Shown: positions 54,701 to 63,494, counted from the stretch's first letter. The stretch: 64,000 nt of DNA from Tyto alba (GCF_018691265.1 NW_024881272.1:19147323-19211322); one strand, 5' to 3'. Translations and numbers: made by a program. The notes: generated by a model not told the origin, from the letters alone.

Positions 54701-57700
54701 TGTTGTGCCAGAAAGATGAAAAATTTGATTTCTAATGAACAAGTATCACACTGACACTGCAACCATTAATATTTGGGGAAGAGCAAGAAGAGAACAAAGG
54801 ACAGATGTTTTAGTGAATGCAGAAGGTAATAGGAACAAAAAAGTATTTGAAATAAAAATAAAAAATAGGAAAAGAGAATCCAAGCAAACAATTCAAGTAA
54901 TACTTGTTTAGTATTGCTTTTAAAGCATTTAGTCATCTGATTCTGCCCTATGCTTGCATTGTGTATAGTTACGTCTTTTTTGGTTATGATTTTAGGAGAC
55001 AAATACCACTATGCTGTTCATTTGAATTTCACAGCTGAAACTTTCTGCTTTCCCCATTCCTCCATCGCTTTCCCTGAATATACTTGCAGATGTCCTAATT
55101 TCTAATACCTATAGGAATTTAGTGTTCAGATCACCCTTTGTGTCTTAGATAATAAAGTACAAGCATTCTCACTTCTGCTTTAGGGTTTTCTAGGTGACTT
55201 TGGAAATAGAGGTCCTCCTGGTCCAGACGGGAATCCTGTAAGTATCAAATTGTGTGCTGATTAACATTGTAAAATTTGTTACACTTAGTATTAACTTATC
55301 TCCAAAATGGAAAGGAGATTTTTGCCTCAAAAGCAATGTCTTGAAGTCCACAGGAAAATTTTACACTTATTTTTCCATGGAAATTGTTAAGAAGGTACTG
55401 TAATAAGCAGTGGTATAAAAAAGAGAGAGAAAAGAACCAGGAAAGCTGCTGAGAGAACACAGTTTCTAGTGCTGCATGTGCTGACTACCTTGAGAACTCA
55501 GTATCTTGCTGTCCTCATTGCATTACTGATGAATGTTTTGTCTTCAGAAATTCTTGCATTGGATATGACTTTATGTTGTTTATTTAAACCATTATTCTAA
55601 AATCGCCTTAGCAAAATAGATTCTGCATGCATGCCAGAAACCTAGCTGTTGTGTGCTTATGCATCTGATAGTTGATTTCATCCTTTGAACTGTTACTGAA
55701 TACAATTATACTAGTATGTCTTTTAGTGCATTATAATCAGTATGATAACAGCTTTGTCCTTGGCAGCGTGTGCAGGCTAAAGTGCTCTTGTGGTATGGTA
55801 TTCAAACTGTGGCACAGTCACGTCACTTCACTGGCTGCCCTCAAAGAAGCTTTGCTGTCATGCTGTACTTGTAGGGAAACTCTGGCTGCAGATTCCAAAC
55901 TCAGGTTTCTTTGAGATGAGAAACCAGTGAAAGGGCTTTGGGCCAGACAAGGGGACAGCAATAAGTGCTGGGCAAGAGTGGCTGATTTGAATCTGCTTTT
56001 ATTGTTGGATGCTCCTTTGGAAACTGCTATCAGTTTGTGTCTAGAGGTTATTCTGATATGGACCAGAGTCAGCAATTGGGAAGAGGTGGTCTCTTTTTTG
56101 AAGGCATGCCCTTTCCTGACATCCATCTTAGCAACTTATTTTAGAAAAGCCTACATGAATTTTGCTGGTGAGTTATCGATGTTTGGTGTCAGCATTTTGG
56201 AACATAGGAAAAAAAAAATATTTTGCATTTCTGGTCCCTGAGGCAAAGTTCCCCTTGTGGGAATGTCAGGTGATGTTAGTGTGGTGCTTTTCATCTTGAA
56301 AGCCCTCTCAGGGGTTGTGAGTCTCACCAGTTGTTTTGCAAATGATATAAAAAGGTTAGTTCTTCCTTCCTCTCCTGGTACTCCCAAGTCTCCCTCCATT
56401 CCTGATAAAATAGATATTGTCTTTCCACAAGATCTGCAGAACAACAGTACTTTAATCCAAACAAGCTCAGAAAGCCTGGATCTGAAATTACAGACTTGCG
56501 CTTTACAAAGAAGCCTGTTTTAATGCAAGCATTTGCAAACAAGTTCCTTCTCATCTGCCAAGACAGCTGTTGATCTTACTGCCTTCTCAGACAGGCAGCA
56601 ACCCCTCTCCCCTCCTCCCCAAAACTCACCCTGCAGGGCTTGTTCAGGCAAGGGGCCAGAGCTGCAGCTGCAGGGGGCTGCAATGCTAGTGGAATATTTA
56701 CAGAGCCTGTTTGTGAGCTGGCAGTGGAGAGCTGGGGCTGCCTGGGAGGCCTGTGGTGGCAAGAACTTGAAGGGAAGACATTTCTTCCCATGTGCTGACT
56801 TGACACTAATGACATTTGTCTCCATGCCTAATTTCTTCTGATTAACAGAGTAATGCCATCCTGCATTTCCACAACACCGTCTCAGTTCTCTGAGGATGTC
56901 AGTCTGCCTTGGAGGATGTTGCTAGAGCATTCAACATCCCCCGTGGTTAGTTTGGAGCAGGTTGGAGAAGGTGTGTAGGCACCAGAGGAGGGAAGAGTGA
57001 AGGAAGGTGTCCTCTGTGCCATGCCCAGCAGCCATGCCCTGTTGGACAGCTTCAGAATGGACTCAGGGCATAAAATTTTCCCTTTGCTGTGGGTGCCGAT
57101 GGGCTGCAATGAACCCTATGTATTATATCCACTGAGTAGCAGGTCCCAGGTGTTGGAACAGCCTGTGCTGTGTCAGTATGCTGACCTGGAGGGCTACACT
57201 ACCCCTTTCACACAGGGCAAAGAGGCTTGGCAACTGTTTTCCCCAGTGTTTGGAACTTTAGCTTCTACCAAGTTAAGTTTGAGTGCAACAGAGGCAGTAG
57301 TAGGGTACTGTTGAATTTGTTCCTTTTCCATAAAGTACAAATACTATAGTTTGTATCAAGAAATAATTTTTCATAATGACAGTGTAGCCTTTAATTTTCA
57401 AAGGTCTTTCTATGAACTGAGCCAATGTTCTTATCTTCCAAAAGATCTTAAGTTCTTGTGGTGGATTTTTTCCACCCCAAAAAAATAACTTTTTCTTCTT
57501 CCCACTTTAAATATCATGGTAACAAATCTCATATTCCTTGGTAATGCAGGAATAATTTAATGATGCAGATATCCTGAGATCTGATTCCACAATCAGGGAT
57601 TTTAATAAGCATGTTCCCCTATACAGTGATAAGCTGTCATTCCTCAGGAACTCTCTATACAAAACCCAACTGGCTTGCTTTTCAGATCACTTTTGTTATC

Positions 57701-60700
57701 TTATCACTGGGAATTTTTTTAAATGGTAAAATGCAGATAATCTAAAATTAATTTTATTTGAAGGGAATTGTTGGTGGTGTTGGTCCTCCTGGATTTCCAG
57801 GACTAAGAGTGAGTATACTTTTATTACTTTGATATGGCTTCATTAGAATATGTCTTGTATATTTGTGAAATAATAAAAACAAATATAAGGATCCCAGAGA
57901 TTTAAAGAGATTTTGGTTTAGTTAGCCATGATTTTAGTTAAAATCACGTTACAAAAATGCTGTCACATTGTTGGCATGGAGTACTTCTATAGTTCGTTTG
58001 GATTTGTATGCTTATTTCTGATCTGGTGAGTCTGGGTGGTTTATTTTAAATTACTAAGTTTTCTAGTTTATACATCTAAAGCCAGTGTTACTTTTTGGAA
58101 AAGTACAATACTTTCAAATGTTTTAACATCCACAGTCCTCATTTAATCCTGTATATCGCTACCAAATTCTAAGCAGAATTAATTCCTAAGCAAAATTACT
58201 TTATCTTCTATACAATATCATATTCAACTTTTAAAAAATGTTTATAGAAAAAGGTTATGATGCTCATTATGCAGTTGCAAGCTGTAGTTGTATAAATATA
58301 GTTGAGCCAGAGAAGCTCTGTGACATGAGTCCTACAGAAGGTGGGAAAGACTGATACTTTCATAAGCGTGTAGTCTTACTCCCTTATTTTAATTAATGTG
58401 TTTACTGGTAGAGGACCTGGATTTAATTATTGATGTTGGCTCAATCAAGGCTGGCTATCTGGTCGTGTTCATAGTTCATAACATGTGGGAGAAAATAGCA
58501 TGTTTGCACTTGAATTGAAAACCATGATTGTCTCAAGGGATATTTTTTAATTTAAATATCTGGACATCTGAAACATTCTTAATAAGTTTATTAGTTTACA
58601 CTGATGGCCATCAAACTTTTACTTTGAAGTATGACAGTTGAGTTCCAGTATTATTATCTCTTTAATGATATGTTCATAACAAAAAATATTCCAATAAGTT
58701 GTCCTTTGCTGCCTGGTTGGGATTGTTATGGCATTGCTATAGTGAAGACACACAAGCTTAGTCAGGGAACCTCTGTGGCTTCCAGCCTTCATTATGAAAC
58801 ATGACTTGTGTTCTTGACAGTTGACATATTTGGACCAGTTGAAGCACTCATGAGACTAGAGGTTGCACTCTTGAGAATTTGCTTTGAATTATAGTTTACT
58901 TTTCTCTTACGTGATCATCTTTGGAATTTTATCTCAAGGACTTTGATAATTGTACAAATGTATCTGAGGTTTTAAAAAAGCCTACTATATATCACTTCTA
59001 AAAAGGTACTGTTACTGATTATTTTGGCTAAATCTTAGTGAGCAGTTTAGCCCATCCTAGCATTCATAAGTAAAAATGTTTGCATGGTCAAAGTTCCATT
59101 TGCCATATTGCTGAGTTGCAGTTACACAGAGAGAATGTCAATAATTTTTTTGTGAAATACGGTAATTATTTTCAATCACTTGTCCAAAGCCTGTGCTACT
59201 TGTACATAGCCAAAATATAACCATAATGACAGCTATTTATTGAAAAAATAATTTGATGGCATGCTTAGATTTTTCCAGCATGAAATCAATAATTGTTTTG
59301 CCTGTGAACTCCTTTTGAGTGGCCTGCCATCTCTCCTTTATATGCGGGACTCTTGCACAGTTCCAGCTGTGCAAAAAAGCATTGATTATGTGCCCATATG
59401 CTCTACATAATTTGTGTTCAAAGAAAGTAAAGCACAGAAACTGATATTTCTTTCTTCATTACGTACAATTACTAAGCTACTCTTCATGTGTCTAGTTTTT
59501 AATTTTGCAGTGTGACAATTTGGAACAGGAGTTTTACAGGGAGTGTGCCGATATTCACATCTTTTGTTGGACTTAGGGTTTGACCCCCAGAACTTTTGGA
59601 AACTTTACATCATCTGCTGCAGCTCCATTTGACAGCAAGGAGTTCGGGGTCTTCTGTGCAGCAGATTGCTCCTTTGATCCCTACACTTGTTTGTTTGTAG
59701 AAAAGGTGTATGTAAATATGCTGAAAAAAATTACATTTTTGGAAGCAGAAATAATTTTGCAAATATGCTTCTGGTCTTAATAGAGTTTAGTGTTTGGGAT
59801 GACAAATGTATGAAGAAAAATATATATGGACAAGTGTTCATGATGTAGAATGTGGTTCCATAAGGGTAGGGTCATTGTACATCCTTCCGACAGCTTAATA
59901 GATCTTACAGATAAATTATGGTGTTTTTAAAGGTATCTTATTTTTTTTAGCCAAGACACATTATCATTGCCGCTCAGGGGCAGTTAACTCTCCATGGTTG
60001 ATAAGACATTACTAGTACAGTAAGATTTTTGCAGTTGAGGAAAGTGGCCCAGCAGCATTTGCTCCAGATTTATGAGCACTCTTTGGAAGCTTCCAAAGCA
60101 TCAGCAAATCTAGTTGGGGTTTTGAAATAAGGTCGGAACATGGCTAAAGAGGACTTCAGTATCTGGTGGCATGAGTCTTTTATGGATACTAACACAGCAT
60201 ATAGGCATCATCAGAAAAATTTACTATTATGGACTCCTATGTGTCATTGCATTACATCATATTAGTTACTCTGTTTCATACTTTCCCAGTCAGTAAGATA
60301 ATTGGTAGAGCTGTGCTTTGTTCCAGAGTTTCTTTACAAGGGACCATTGTGATCTTTAAACCGTAGCAGAATTTCACCAAGACCCCAGGGGAACTTCAGG
60401 TTACCCCAGCATCCCCAAGTACAGCTTGTGCGGTGCAGCCCTGTTCTTTGACCACACTTGCTCTCCAAATGGGTTTGTGTACCCTGCCCTCTGTTTTCGT
60501 GTGGTCCTTATCCAGGCAGATTCTAGTGGTTATCCAAAACCAAATAAAGAACTAGACTTCAATGTTTGTTCTAAAATACTTAGTTCAATAATAACACATT
60601 GTATTATTACAAGATGCAGTGTTGAACATGAGATGAAATATATTATTCTGGAAGAAACCAACAGCATTAATTCAAGTAGCTTGTCCAGCCCAGCTGTATG

Positions 60701-63494
60701 CAGTGTCAAGAGCTAATTATATTTTTATGTTTGTTCATGAGAACAATGGCAAAATGAGCAGCATCAGCAAGCTGAGTCCAAGAATTCCTTCCTTCCATGA
60801 TTTTTTCAATATACAGAGCTGTTGCCAAGTTCAGAGTTTTGGCTGGTTGAGCAGTCATTCTCTCAAGATTTGTAGGGCCATGAGTTTTAATAAGATGAAT
60901 ACTTTCAGAAAATTTAAGACTACAGTTATCAGAGCTAGCTTTTCTTTTTACATTTTTTTTTCTTTAAAAAGAAAACCCTAATACTATAAAGCATTGGTTT
61001 TACTTTTCTGGTATCTTATCTTTTTGATAAGCAAACTTTAGAAGCAATTTTGTTTTAATTTCATTTGTCACATAGAAATGGTGGAAAAAGTATGCTTTTT
61101 GTAGCCGAAGTAATTTTTATTTTCTATCAGCAAGTTTTAACTAAGCTGATAAGCATGTGCTAACATATAGCAAGGCTGTTGCACATGGAGGACTATTTAG
61201 AAAGCTAGATTTACTAATTCAACCATCTTCTTATCAGTGAGATAATTTTTCAGTTTTATTTTTATGTAGCTCCGGTTCTTTGCTGTTAATTAGGTCAGCC
61301 AATATCTCTGGATACTGTGACAGGAGTTTCATCAACCTGAATTTTGTAAAGCTGTTTTGGAAGTTCTTCCCATTGTTTTTGTAAGATAAATTTACCAGCT
61401 CAGTATCCCTCTGATTTTTCAATCAATGTATTGTTGCCATAAGTATGAATTTCAACGTACAGTATCATTAATACAGAAGTGCCTTGCTGAACTGGAATAT
61501 ATAGCACAAGTAAGAGACAGCAATGTAAACAATTTATCTTGGCATCAGTTAACATGACAATATATCATTTAAGCAGTCAAGGAAAGTTAAAGCAAAGTAG
61601 AGTAGCAATTTTTCTGGGAGCTTTACCAAGCACCATTGAGACACTAGTCATCAGTCTTCCTTTTTCTTCAGTGAGCCATGAGTCTGATGGCTGCAGAAGA
61701 CTGTTTTTGCTAACATTGCTGAAAGAGTCTCCAGAGAATAATGAATGTGTGCTGAACTGGAAATCCATAGGTATCCATCTCATCTTTTCCATATCATGCT
61801 CAGCAAGTGGCAAAAGATTTCTGTATTCTTATTTGTTGTTAAATTCTTGCATAGCCACAAAATATGCAGCTGTAGTACAAAAGAAAGCTTCCTTATTCTG
61901 CATTGCCTAATGCACTGCTATCTTCTCTTGAATATATAATCTACAGGAAAAGAGGGGTGTTTGGTTTCTTGTGTTTCTGCTGATGTGATTGCAAACTGTA
62001 AAGATTGGAGGGCTTATAATATGGATACTTTTCCCCCAAGAAACTAGCCAGAAAAAGATTTTAGCATCTCTCTGTGGTGCAGAAAATGCTACATTCTGTT
62101 ACCAGTCTTTGTTACTTCACTTCATCAAATGTTTAGTGCAGTCATCTTTCTTGCTGTCTCGCAGGGAGGCAATGGGCCAGCAGGACCAAGCGGACCATCA
62201 GGAATTCCAGGGCCCATGGTATGGTGCTAAACGATCCCACAGCCTGGTGTCCATGCTGCTTTTCAGATTATAGACAAATATTAGATTTTTGTTTTCTTTA
62301 ATAGGGTCTCCCAGGGAGTGTGGGACAACCTGGAATGAAAGGTGATAAGGTGATTTAAATATTTCCATTATCTTAGAGATATATAGTTATTTCAGACTCC
62401 TTTCATTAAATCTTGAGCAAAATAATGTACTTGACAAGCCTTCCCTTTTTCCTTTTGATTTTTTTTTCCTCTTCTTACTTATCTTTTTGAATTACTTTGG
62501 TCTCACAGTCTGGCACTTCAGACAAACTTACTTCTGGACAGAGCACTTACTAGTGGTCTTAACAATATCCAGTGCTGTGTCTATAGGGTTTCCTGGAAGG
62601 GGTGCTTTAGTGCAACACCTTGCATTGTCATTCAAAGATCTGTGTTAATTTTAAATACTAAATATTGAATGAATCTTTCTCATTCTCTAATTATGAGAAT
62701 TACCTCATTTTAAGCTACATACATATGTCTGTATAAAATCATATGTTGTTTAGGGTGAACATGGCCTTGCAGGAGAGCCAGGAGACCAGGGATATCCAGG
62801 AGACAAGGTAATTTGTAATTGCACTGTTTTACAACATTGTCCAATTTCAGCAAATTCATCAGGCTTCTGAGTCTCTTAAAATGCAACAGATTGATTGCAT
62901 AAAAGTACAATGCAGTAGTAAAAGTTATTGGATACCACTGACTTAACATACTTTTAAGAAATTATGTGCTAATTAAAACTTTGTTATGGAAAGTAGTAAA
63001 CAAAGACAAGCAAAGGGCGTGGGCAGAATTCTGGCTGCCATGTGTTCAGAGATGCATCAAACAAGAAAAGAATTATGGTATGATCTGAAACCTCCTAATA
63101 AACTGTTGTAAAAGATGGTTTTCCGTTGAACCTCAAGGTTCATCTGCAGCTCAACTGGACCAACTGTGGTTAGCAGCAGCACATGGTCTGGCATGCTCCT
63201 TCATATCATGAAACTGAGATGAATAAATATATTCTTTCTTATTTGGCCAGTACATCAGAAGCCACTGAAATAGCACATCCTGTGAGAACTCTTTTGATGA
63301 AAGATGAATATTAGAAGACATTTCTCATCCCGTAGAATTATTTTGAAGCCTGTTTCAGGTGGCAAAGTGTAGCAATCTATTGCTTCCAACATAACACAAC
63401 TATACATTTTCACGTGTATTTAATAGTTTTCTTTTTTCAGGGTGCTCTTGGTTTACCAGGACCCCCAGGGATCAGGGGAAAGCCAGGACCCCAA
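6646..63494 (+). CDS. COL24A1: COL24A1, collagen alpha-1(XXIV) chain, 5' part (18 spliced exons, runs off the right edge)
   Basis: This is a secreted fibrillar collagen chain that would be trimerised in the ER and deposited in extracellular matrix; type XXIV is known from bone and cornea. The join of 18 exons gives 729 residues: signal peptide about 1-34, TSPN/laminin-G-like domain about 70-240 with Cys 178, 217, 232 and 239, a variable region about 241-465, then Gly-X-Y from 466. Type XXIV is favoured over XXVII, V and XI because the signal-peptide exon, the TSPN motifs (RVNNAFLFSIRNK at 113-125, the CRQ end of the domain) and the order of helix exons match the human COL24A1 protein as I remember it. 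There is also no minor helix in the N-propeptide. Intron phases are 2, 1, then 0 throughout. The remaining helix and the COLFI domain are not in the window. The identity is a recall-based family assignment; the exon structure is read directly. Confidence 0.95.
6702..13292 (+). other. COL24A1: Intron 1 of COL24A1
   Basis: The first 500 bases belong to the CpG island and may carry regulatory sites. A TA/TG microsatellite lies at 11896-11940 and ATT repeats near 11747-11761. I recognise no other gene, RNA or repeat. The acceptor before exon 2 has a strong tract (TTTCTTTCCCTTTTAG). Confidence 0.85.
11896..11940. repeat. TA/TG dinucleotide microsatellite
   Basis: A TA run is followed by about nine TG units, then TATGTACATATATATA. 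It is a candidate polymorphic marker within intron 1, with no coding role. Confidence 0.9.
13293..13354 (+). CDS. COL24A1: COL24A1 exon 2: hydrophobic core of the signal peptide
   Basis: The first base completes Thr19. The exon then encodes KTLLFIAICIAVGVAQVPEQ (residues 20-39) and ends with the first base of codon 40. Residues 22-34 form the signal-peptide h-region, and cleavage after Ala34 is plausible (VGVA before Q). A strong pyrimidine tract precedes the AG at 13291-13292, and the donor is CAAG|GTGAGA. The 62-bp length, with phase 2 on entry and phase 1 on exit, joins exons 1 and 3 in frame. The short exon was placed by similarity to the human signal peptide. Confidence 0.92.
13355..19932 (+). 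other. COL24A1: Intron 2 of COL24A1
   Basis: It contains a diverged CR1 fragment (about 17870-18335) and T runs at 14874-14895 (T22) and 16535-16552 (T18). Open frames at 18886-19194 and elsewhere are short and unrecognised. No other gene is seen. Confidence 0.85.
17870..18335 (-). mobile_element. Diverged CR1 LINE fragment (3' part, inserted antisense to COL24A1)
   Basis: The + strand reads like the complement of a CR1 3' region. GGGACCTTGCACTCATCTGGTCC resembles the usual complement block GGGACCT..ATCATCTAGTCC. The sequence then passes through counterparts of 'gggctttgaaaatctcc', 'tctctgg..cctgtccag' and 'cagtgagaatgcttttcc'. The element is on the minus strand with its 3' end at the left. 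It has no intact reading frame and many mismatches, so it is old. CR1 is the main LINE of birds and other sauropsids, which supports the taxonomic call. The edges are approximate. Confidence 0.75.
19933..21236 (+). CDS. COL24A1: COL24A1 exon 3: TSPN/laminin-G-like domain, variable region, first Gly-X-Y triplets
   Basis: This 1304-bp exon encodes residues 40 (split codon) to 474. The TSPN domain (about 70-240) shows RVNNAFLFSIRNK (113-125), YSVHNEQWHSFAI (153-165) and FEGVICQLDIIPSAEAS (212-228), with four cysteines at 178, 217, 232 and 239. The variable region (241-465) carries sequons at N270, N305, N330, N345, N360 and N405; N124 lies in the domain itself. An acidic Tyr-rich stretch (Y435, Y441, Y448, Y450, Y452) may be tyrosine-sulfated. 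Gly-X-Y begins with GAKGETGPP (466-474). No minor triple helix is present, as expected for type XXIV. An ATG at 19911 lies in the intron, before the acceptor AG at 19931-19932, and is not a start. The donor is CCT|GTAAGT and the intron is phase 0. Confidence 0.96.
25262..25400 (+). mobile_element. Probable old CR1-like LINE remnant, sense orientation
   Basis: The segment with GCAGTTTGGAGAAGTGTC, then CAGTTTTGG, then AAAAAGGATGTAGATGGACTGG and GCAGAAGG follows the order of the CR1 stretch 'CTGGAATACTGTGTCCAGTTTTGG ... AAAAGGACATGGACCTGCTGGA ... CCAGAAGG'. Divergence is high and no frame is intact. The remnant may begin as early as 25060. A chance purine-rich similarity remains possible. Confidence 0.45.
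28054..28084. repeat. T31 homopolymer in intron 3
   Basis: There are 31 consecutive T residues, flanked by C/T-rich sequence. It lies too far from exon 4 to be its pyrimidine tract. The length may vary or be miscounted. Confidence 0.9.
29247..29300 (+). CDS. COL24A1: COL24A1 exon 4: triple helix, 18 residues
   Basis: The 54-bp exon encodes GPPGPPGLPGPSGKRGPR (residues 475-492), six perfect Gly-X-Y triplets with a GKRGPR basic end. The acceptor is CACCAG and the donor CGG|GTGAGT. It follows the exon 3 helix start without interruption. Confidence 0.95.
29301..32606 (+). other. COL24A1: Intron 4 of COL24A1
   Basis: A moderately GC-rich stretch spans about 29640-30450 with short unrecognised frames on both strands. 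An inverted-repeat-bounded segment lies at 31152-31274. The acceptor tract is a GTTTT repeat (about 32580-32600). No gene is recognised. Confidence 0.85.
31152..31274. repeat. 123-bp segment bounded by 14-bp inverted repeats
   Basis: CTCAAGGTGTCGAA (31152-31165) matches the reverse complement of TTCGACACTTTGAG (31261-31274) at 13 of 14 bases. Such ends could be those of a small non-autonomous DNA transposon or a stem with a 95-base loop. No clear target-site duplication flanks it, so transposon origin is uncertain. Confidence 0.4.
32607..32660 (+). CDS. COL24A1: COL24A1 exon 5: triple helix, 18 residues
   Basis: It encodes GIPGPHGNPGLPGLPGPK (residues 493-510), identical to the human exon as I recall it, which is strong support for type XXIV. 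The acceptor is TTATAG after a GTTTT repeat, and the donor is AAG|GTGAGT. 54 bp, phase 0 on both sides. Confidence 0.96.
32661..36144 (+). other. COL24A1: Intron 5 of COL24A1
   Basis: A T24 run lies at 33081-33104. A GC-rich patch at about 35300-35590 has open frames on both strands but no splice-flanked collagen exon. Otherwise it is AT-rich with nothing recognised. Confidence 0.85.
33081..33104. repeat. T24 homopolymer in intron 5
   Basis: Twenty-four consecutive T residues; not adjacent to a splice site. Confidence 0.9.
36145..36198 (+). CDS. COL24A1: COL24A1 exon 6: triple helix with a repeat imperfection
   Basis: It encodes GPKGDPGFSPGQSKRGEK (residues 511-528). After GFS the glycine register breaks (PGQ SKR) and recovers at GEK, so two triplets lack Gly in the first position. 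The human exon has the same GFSPGQ break as I recall it, and short helix imperfections are a known trait of types XXIV and XXVII. The length is still 54 bp. The donor AAG|GTAGTA is suboptimal at +4 and +5. SKR gives a basic, possibly flexible site. Confidence 0.94.
36407..36460 (+). CDS. COL24A1: COL24A1 exon 7: triple helix, 18 residues
   Basis: It encodes GDPGPVGFPGPPGIKGQK (residues 529-546), six perfect triplets. It lies only 208 bp after exon 6 and is noticeably more GC-rich than neighbouring exons. The acceptor is GTACAG and the donor AAG|GTAAGA. Confidence 0.95.
36461..43422 (+). other. COL24A1: Intron 7 of COL24A1
   Basis: About 7 kb of AT-rich sequence. Several short open frames on both strands (for example near 38542-38925 and 41934-42248) match no family I recognise. 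I found no collagen-like exon between exons 7 and 8, as expected from the human exon order. Confidence 0.85.
43423..43467 (+). CDS. COL24A1: COL24A1 exon 8: triple helix, 15 residues
   Basis: The 45-bp exon encodes GLKGYLGLRGPRGEQ (residues 547-561). Compared with the remembered human GLKGHPGLPGLPGEQ it lacks all three prolines in the middle triplets and gains two arginines, so local helix stability may differ. The acceptor is CTGCAG and the donor CAA|GTAAGT. Confidence 0.94.
43468..45773 (+). other. COL24A1: Intron 8 of COL24A1
   Basis: AT-rich. It carries an A12 run at 44152-44163 and the T29 run at 45715-45743, which forms part of the exon 9 acceptor tract. No gene is recognised. Confidence 0.85.
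45715..45743 (+). repeat. T29 run within the exon 9 polypyrimidine tract
   Basis: Twenty-nine T residues start 59 bases before exon 9 and are followed by more C/T-rich sequence up to the AG at 45772-45773. It probably works as an extended tract for U2AF or PTB binding. The length may be variable between individuals. Confidence 0.85.
45774..45827 (+). CDS. COL24A1: COL24A1 exon 9: triple helix, 18 residues
   Basis: It encodes GIPGMAGNIGAVGYPGRQ (residues 562-579), close to the remembered human exon (GNIG-GYPGRQ shared). The acceptor CACTTAG follows a very long T tract. The donor CAG|GTGCAG is weak, lacking A at +4 and G at +5. Reading past the donor meets a stop after two codons. Skipping would remove six triplets and keep frame. 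Confidence 0.94.
45828..47015 (+). other. COL24A1: Intron 9 of COL24A1
   Basis: AT-rich with no recognised feature beyond short T runs near 46277. Confidence 0.85.
47016..47060 (+). CDS. COL24A1: COL24A1 exon 10: triple helix, 15 residues
   Basis: It encodes GLAGPEGNPGPKGVR (residues 580-594), five perfect triplets, sharing GLAGPEGNPGPKG with the remembered human exon. The acceptor is AATAG and the donor AGA|GTAAGT. Confidence 0.95.
47061..49302 (+). other. COL24A1: Intron 10 of COL24A1
   Basis: It contains an unusual T/G homopolymer block at 47647-47717 (T16, then G10, A, G6). No gene is recognised; the frames around 47143-47493 and 48035-48299 match nothing known. Confidence 0.85.
47647..47717 (+). 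repeat. T-run/G-run block in intron 10
   Basis: T16 is followed by GT-rich sequence with one GGGG, then T8, G10, A and G6. The G tracts lie on the sense strand and could form a G-quadruplex in DNA or pre-mRNA. Confidence 0.75.
49303..49356 (+). CDS. COL24A1: COL24A1 exon 11: triple helix, 18 residues
   Basis: It encodes GFIGPPGVAGQQGPEGER (residues 595-612), six perfect triplets. The acceptor is GTTTAG and the donor AGG|GTAAGT. Confidence 0.95.
49357..50049 (+). other. COL24A1: Intron 11 of COL24A1
   Basis: 693 bp, AT-rich. An antisense open frame at 49669-49974 matches no family I recognise. Confidence 0.85.
50050..50094 (+). CDS. COL24A1: COL24A1 exon 12: strongly basic triple-helix segment, 15 residues
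   Basis: It encodes GLPGFRGKRGPKGRQ (residues 613-627), with R618, K620, R621, K624 and R626. The remembered human exon is equally basic (IRGKKGFKGRQ), so the charge is conserved. Basic Gly-X-Y clusters of this type bind heparin or heparan sulfate in other fibrillar collagens. The acceptor is TCTCAG and the donor CAG|GTAAAG. Confidence 0.95.
50095..55183 (+). other. COL24A1: Intron 12 of COL24A1
   Basis: About 5 kb, AT-rich. An A-rich stretch lies at 54325-54380 ending in A12. Short open frames (for example 51139-51474 and 54259-54606 on the minus strand) are unrecognised. No additional collagen exon was found. Confidence 0.85.
55184..55237 (+). CDS. COL24A1: COL24A1 exon 13: triple helix, 18 residues
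   Basis: It encodes GFLGDFGNRGPPGPDGNP (residues 628-645), six perfect triplets; GDFG-RGP-G-DG-P is shared with the remembered human exon. The acceptor is TGCTTTAG and the donor CCT|GTAAGT. Confidence 0.95.
55238..57763 (+). other. COL24A1: Intron 13 of COL24A1
   Basis: A stretch at about 55740-57320 is more GC-rich and unusually open on both strands. Several frames of 75-105 codons overlap, none with a recognisable domain. The acceptor before exon 14 (TTTTATTTGAAG) has a poor pyrimidine tract. Confidence 0.8.
57764..57808 (+). CDS. COL24A1: COL24A1 exon 14: triple helix, 15 residues
   Basis: It encodes GIVGGVGPPGFPGLR (residues 646-660), close to the remembered human GLVGGTGPPGFPGLR. It includes a GGV triplet with Gly also at X. 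The donor is AGA|GTGAGT; the acceptor is weak. Confidence 0.95.
57809..62164 (+). other. COL24A1: Intron 14 of COL24A1
   Basis: About 4.4 kb, AT-rich. Frames at 61234-61422 and 61577-61813 (minus) and 61539-61910 (plus) look protein-like in length only and match nothing I know. No collagen exon was found. Confidence 0.85.
62165..62218 (+). CDS. COL24A1: COL24A1 exon 15: triple helix, 18 residues
   Basis: It encodes GGNGPAGPSGPSGIPGPM (residues 661-678), with GIPGPM shared with the remembered human exon. The acceptor is CTCGCAG and the donor ATG|GTATGG. It is separated from exon 16 by only 86 bp. Confidence 0.94.
62305..62349 (+). CDS. COL24A1: COL24A1 exon 16: triple helix, 15 residues
   Basis: It encodes GLPGSVGQPGMKGDK (residues 679-693), five perfect triplets. 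The acceptor is TTTAATAG and the donor AAG|GTGATT, weak at +5. The frame joins exactly to exon 17. Confidence 0.93.
62350..62753 (+). other. COL24A1: Intron 16 of COL24A1
   Basis: 404 bp; C/T-rich near 62440-62480, otherwise nothing recognised. Confidence 0.85.
62754..62807 (+). CDS. COL24A1: COL24A1 exon 17: triple helix, 18 residues
   Basis: It encodes GEHGLAGEPGDQGYPGDK (residues 694-711), an acidic segment of six perfect triplets sharing the GYPGDK end with the remembered human exon. The acceptor is TGTTTAG and the donor AAG|GTAATT. Confidence 0.95.
62808..63440 (+). other. COL24A1: Intron 17 of COL24A1
   Basis: 633 bp; no recognised feature. The acceptor tract is CTTTTTTCAG. Confidence 0.85.
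63441..63494 (+). CDS. COL24A1: COL24A1 exon 18: triple helix, 18 residues (last exon in window)
   Basis: It encodes GALGLPGPPGIRGKPGPQ (residues 712-729), six perfect triplets, with GLPGPPG-RGKPGP shared with the remembered human exon. The donor is CAA|GTAAGT. The helix continues in exons beyond the right edge. Confidence 0.95.

Noticed and set aside
61234..61910. Antisense and sense frames near exon 15 as an intronic gene
   Set aside because: Short, overlapping on opposite strands, without recognised domains or splice support.
19933..63494. COL27A1, COL5A or COL11A as the gene identity
   Set aside because: The signal-peptide exon, TSPN motifs and order of 45/54-bp exons agree with COL24A1, exon 5 exactly as recalled. 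Types V and XI have a minor helix and a multi-exon variable region before the main helix, absent here.
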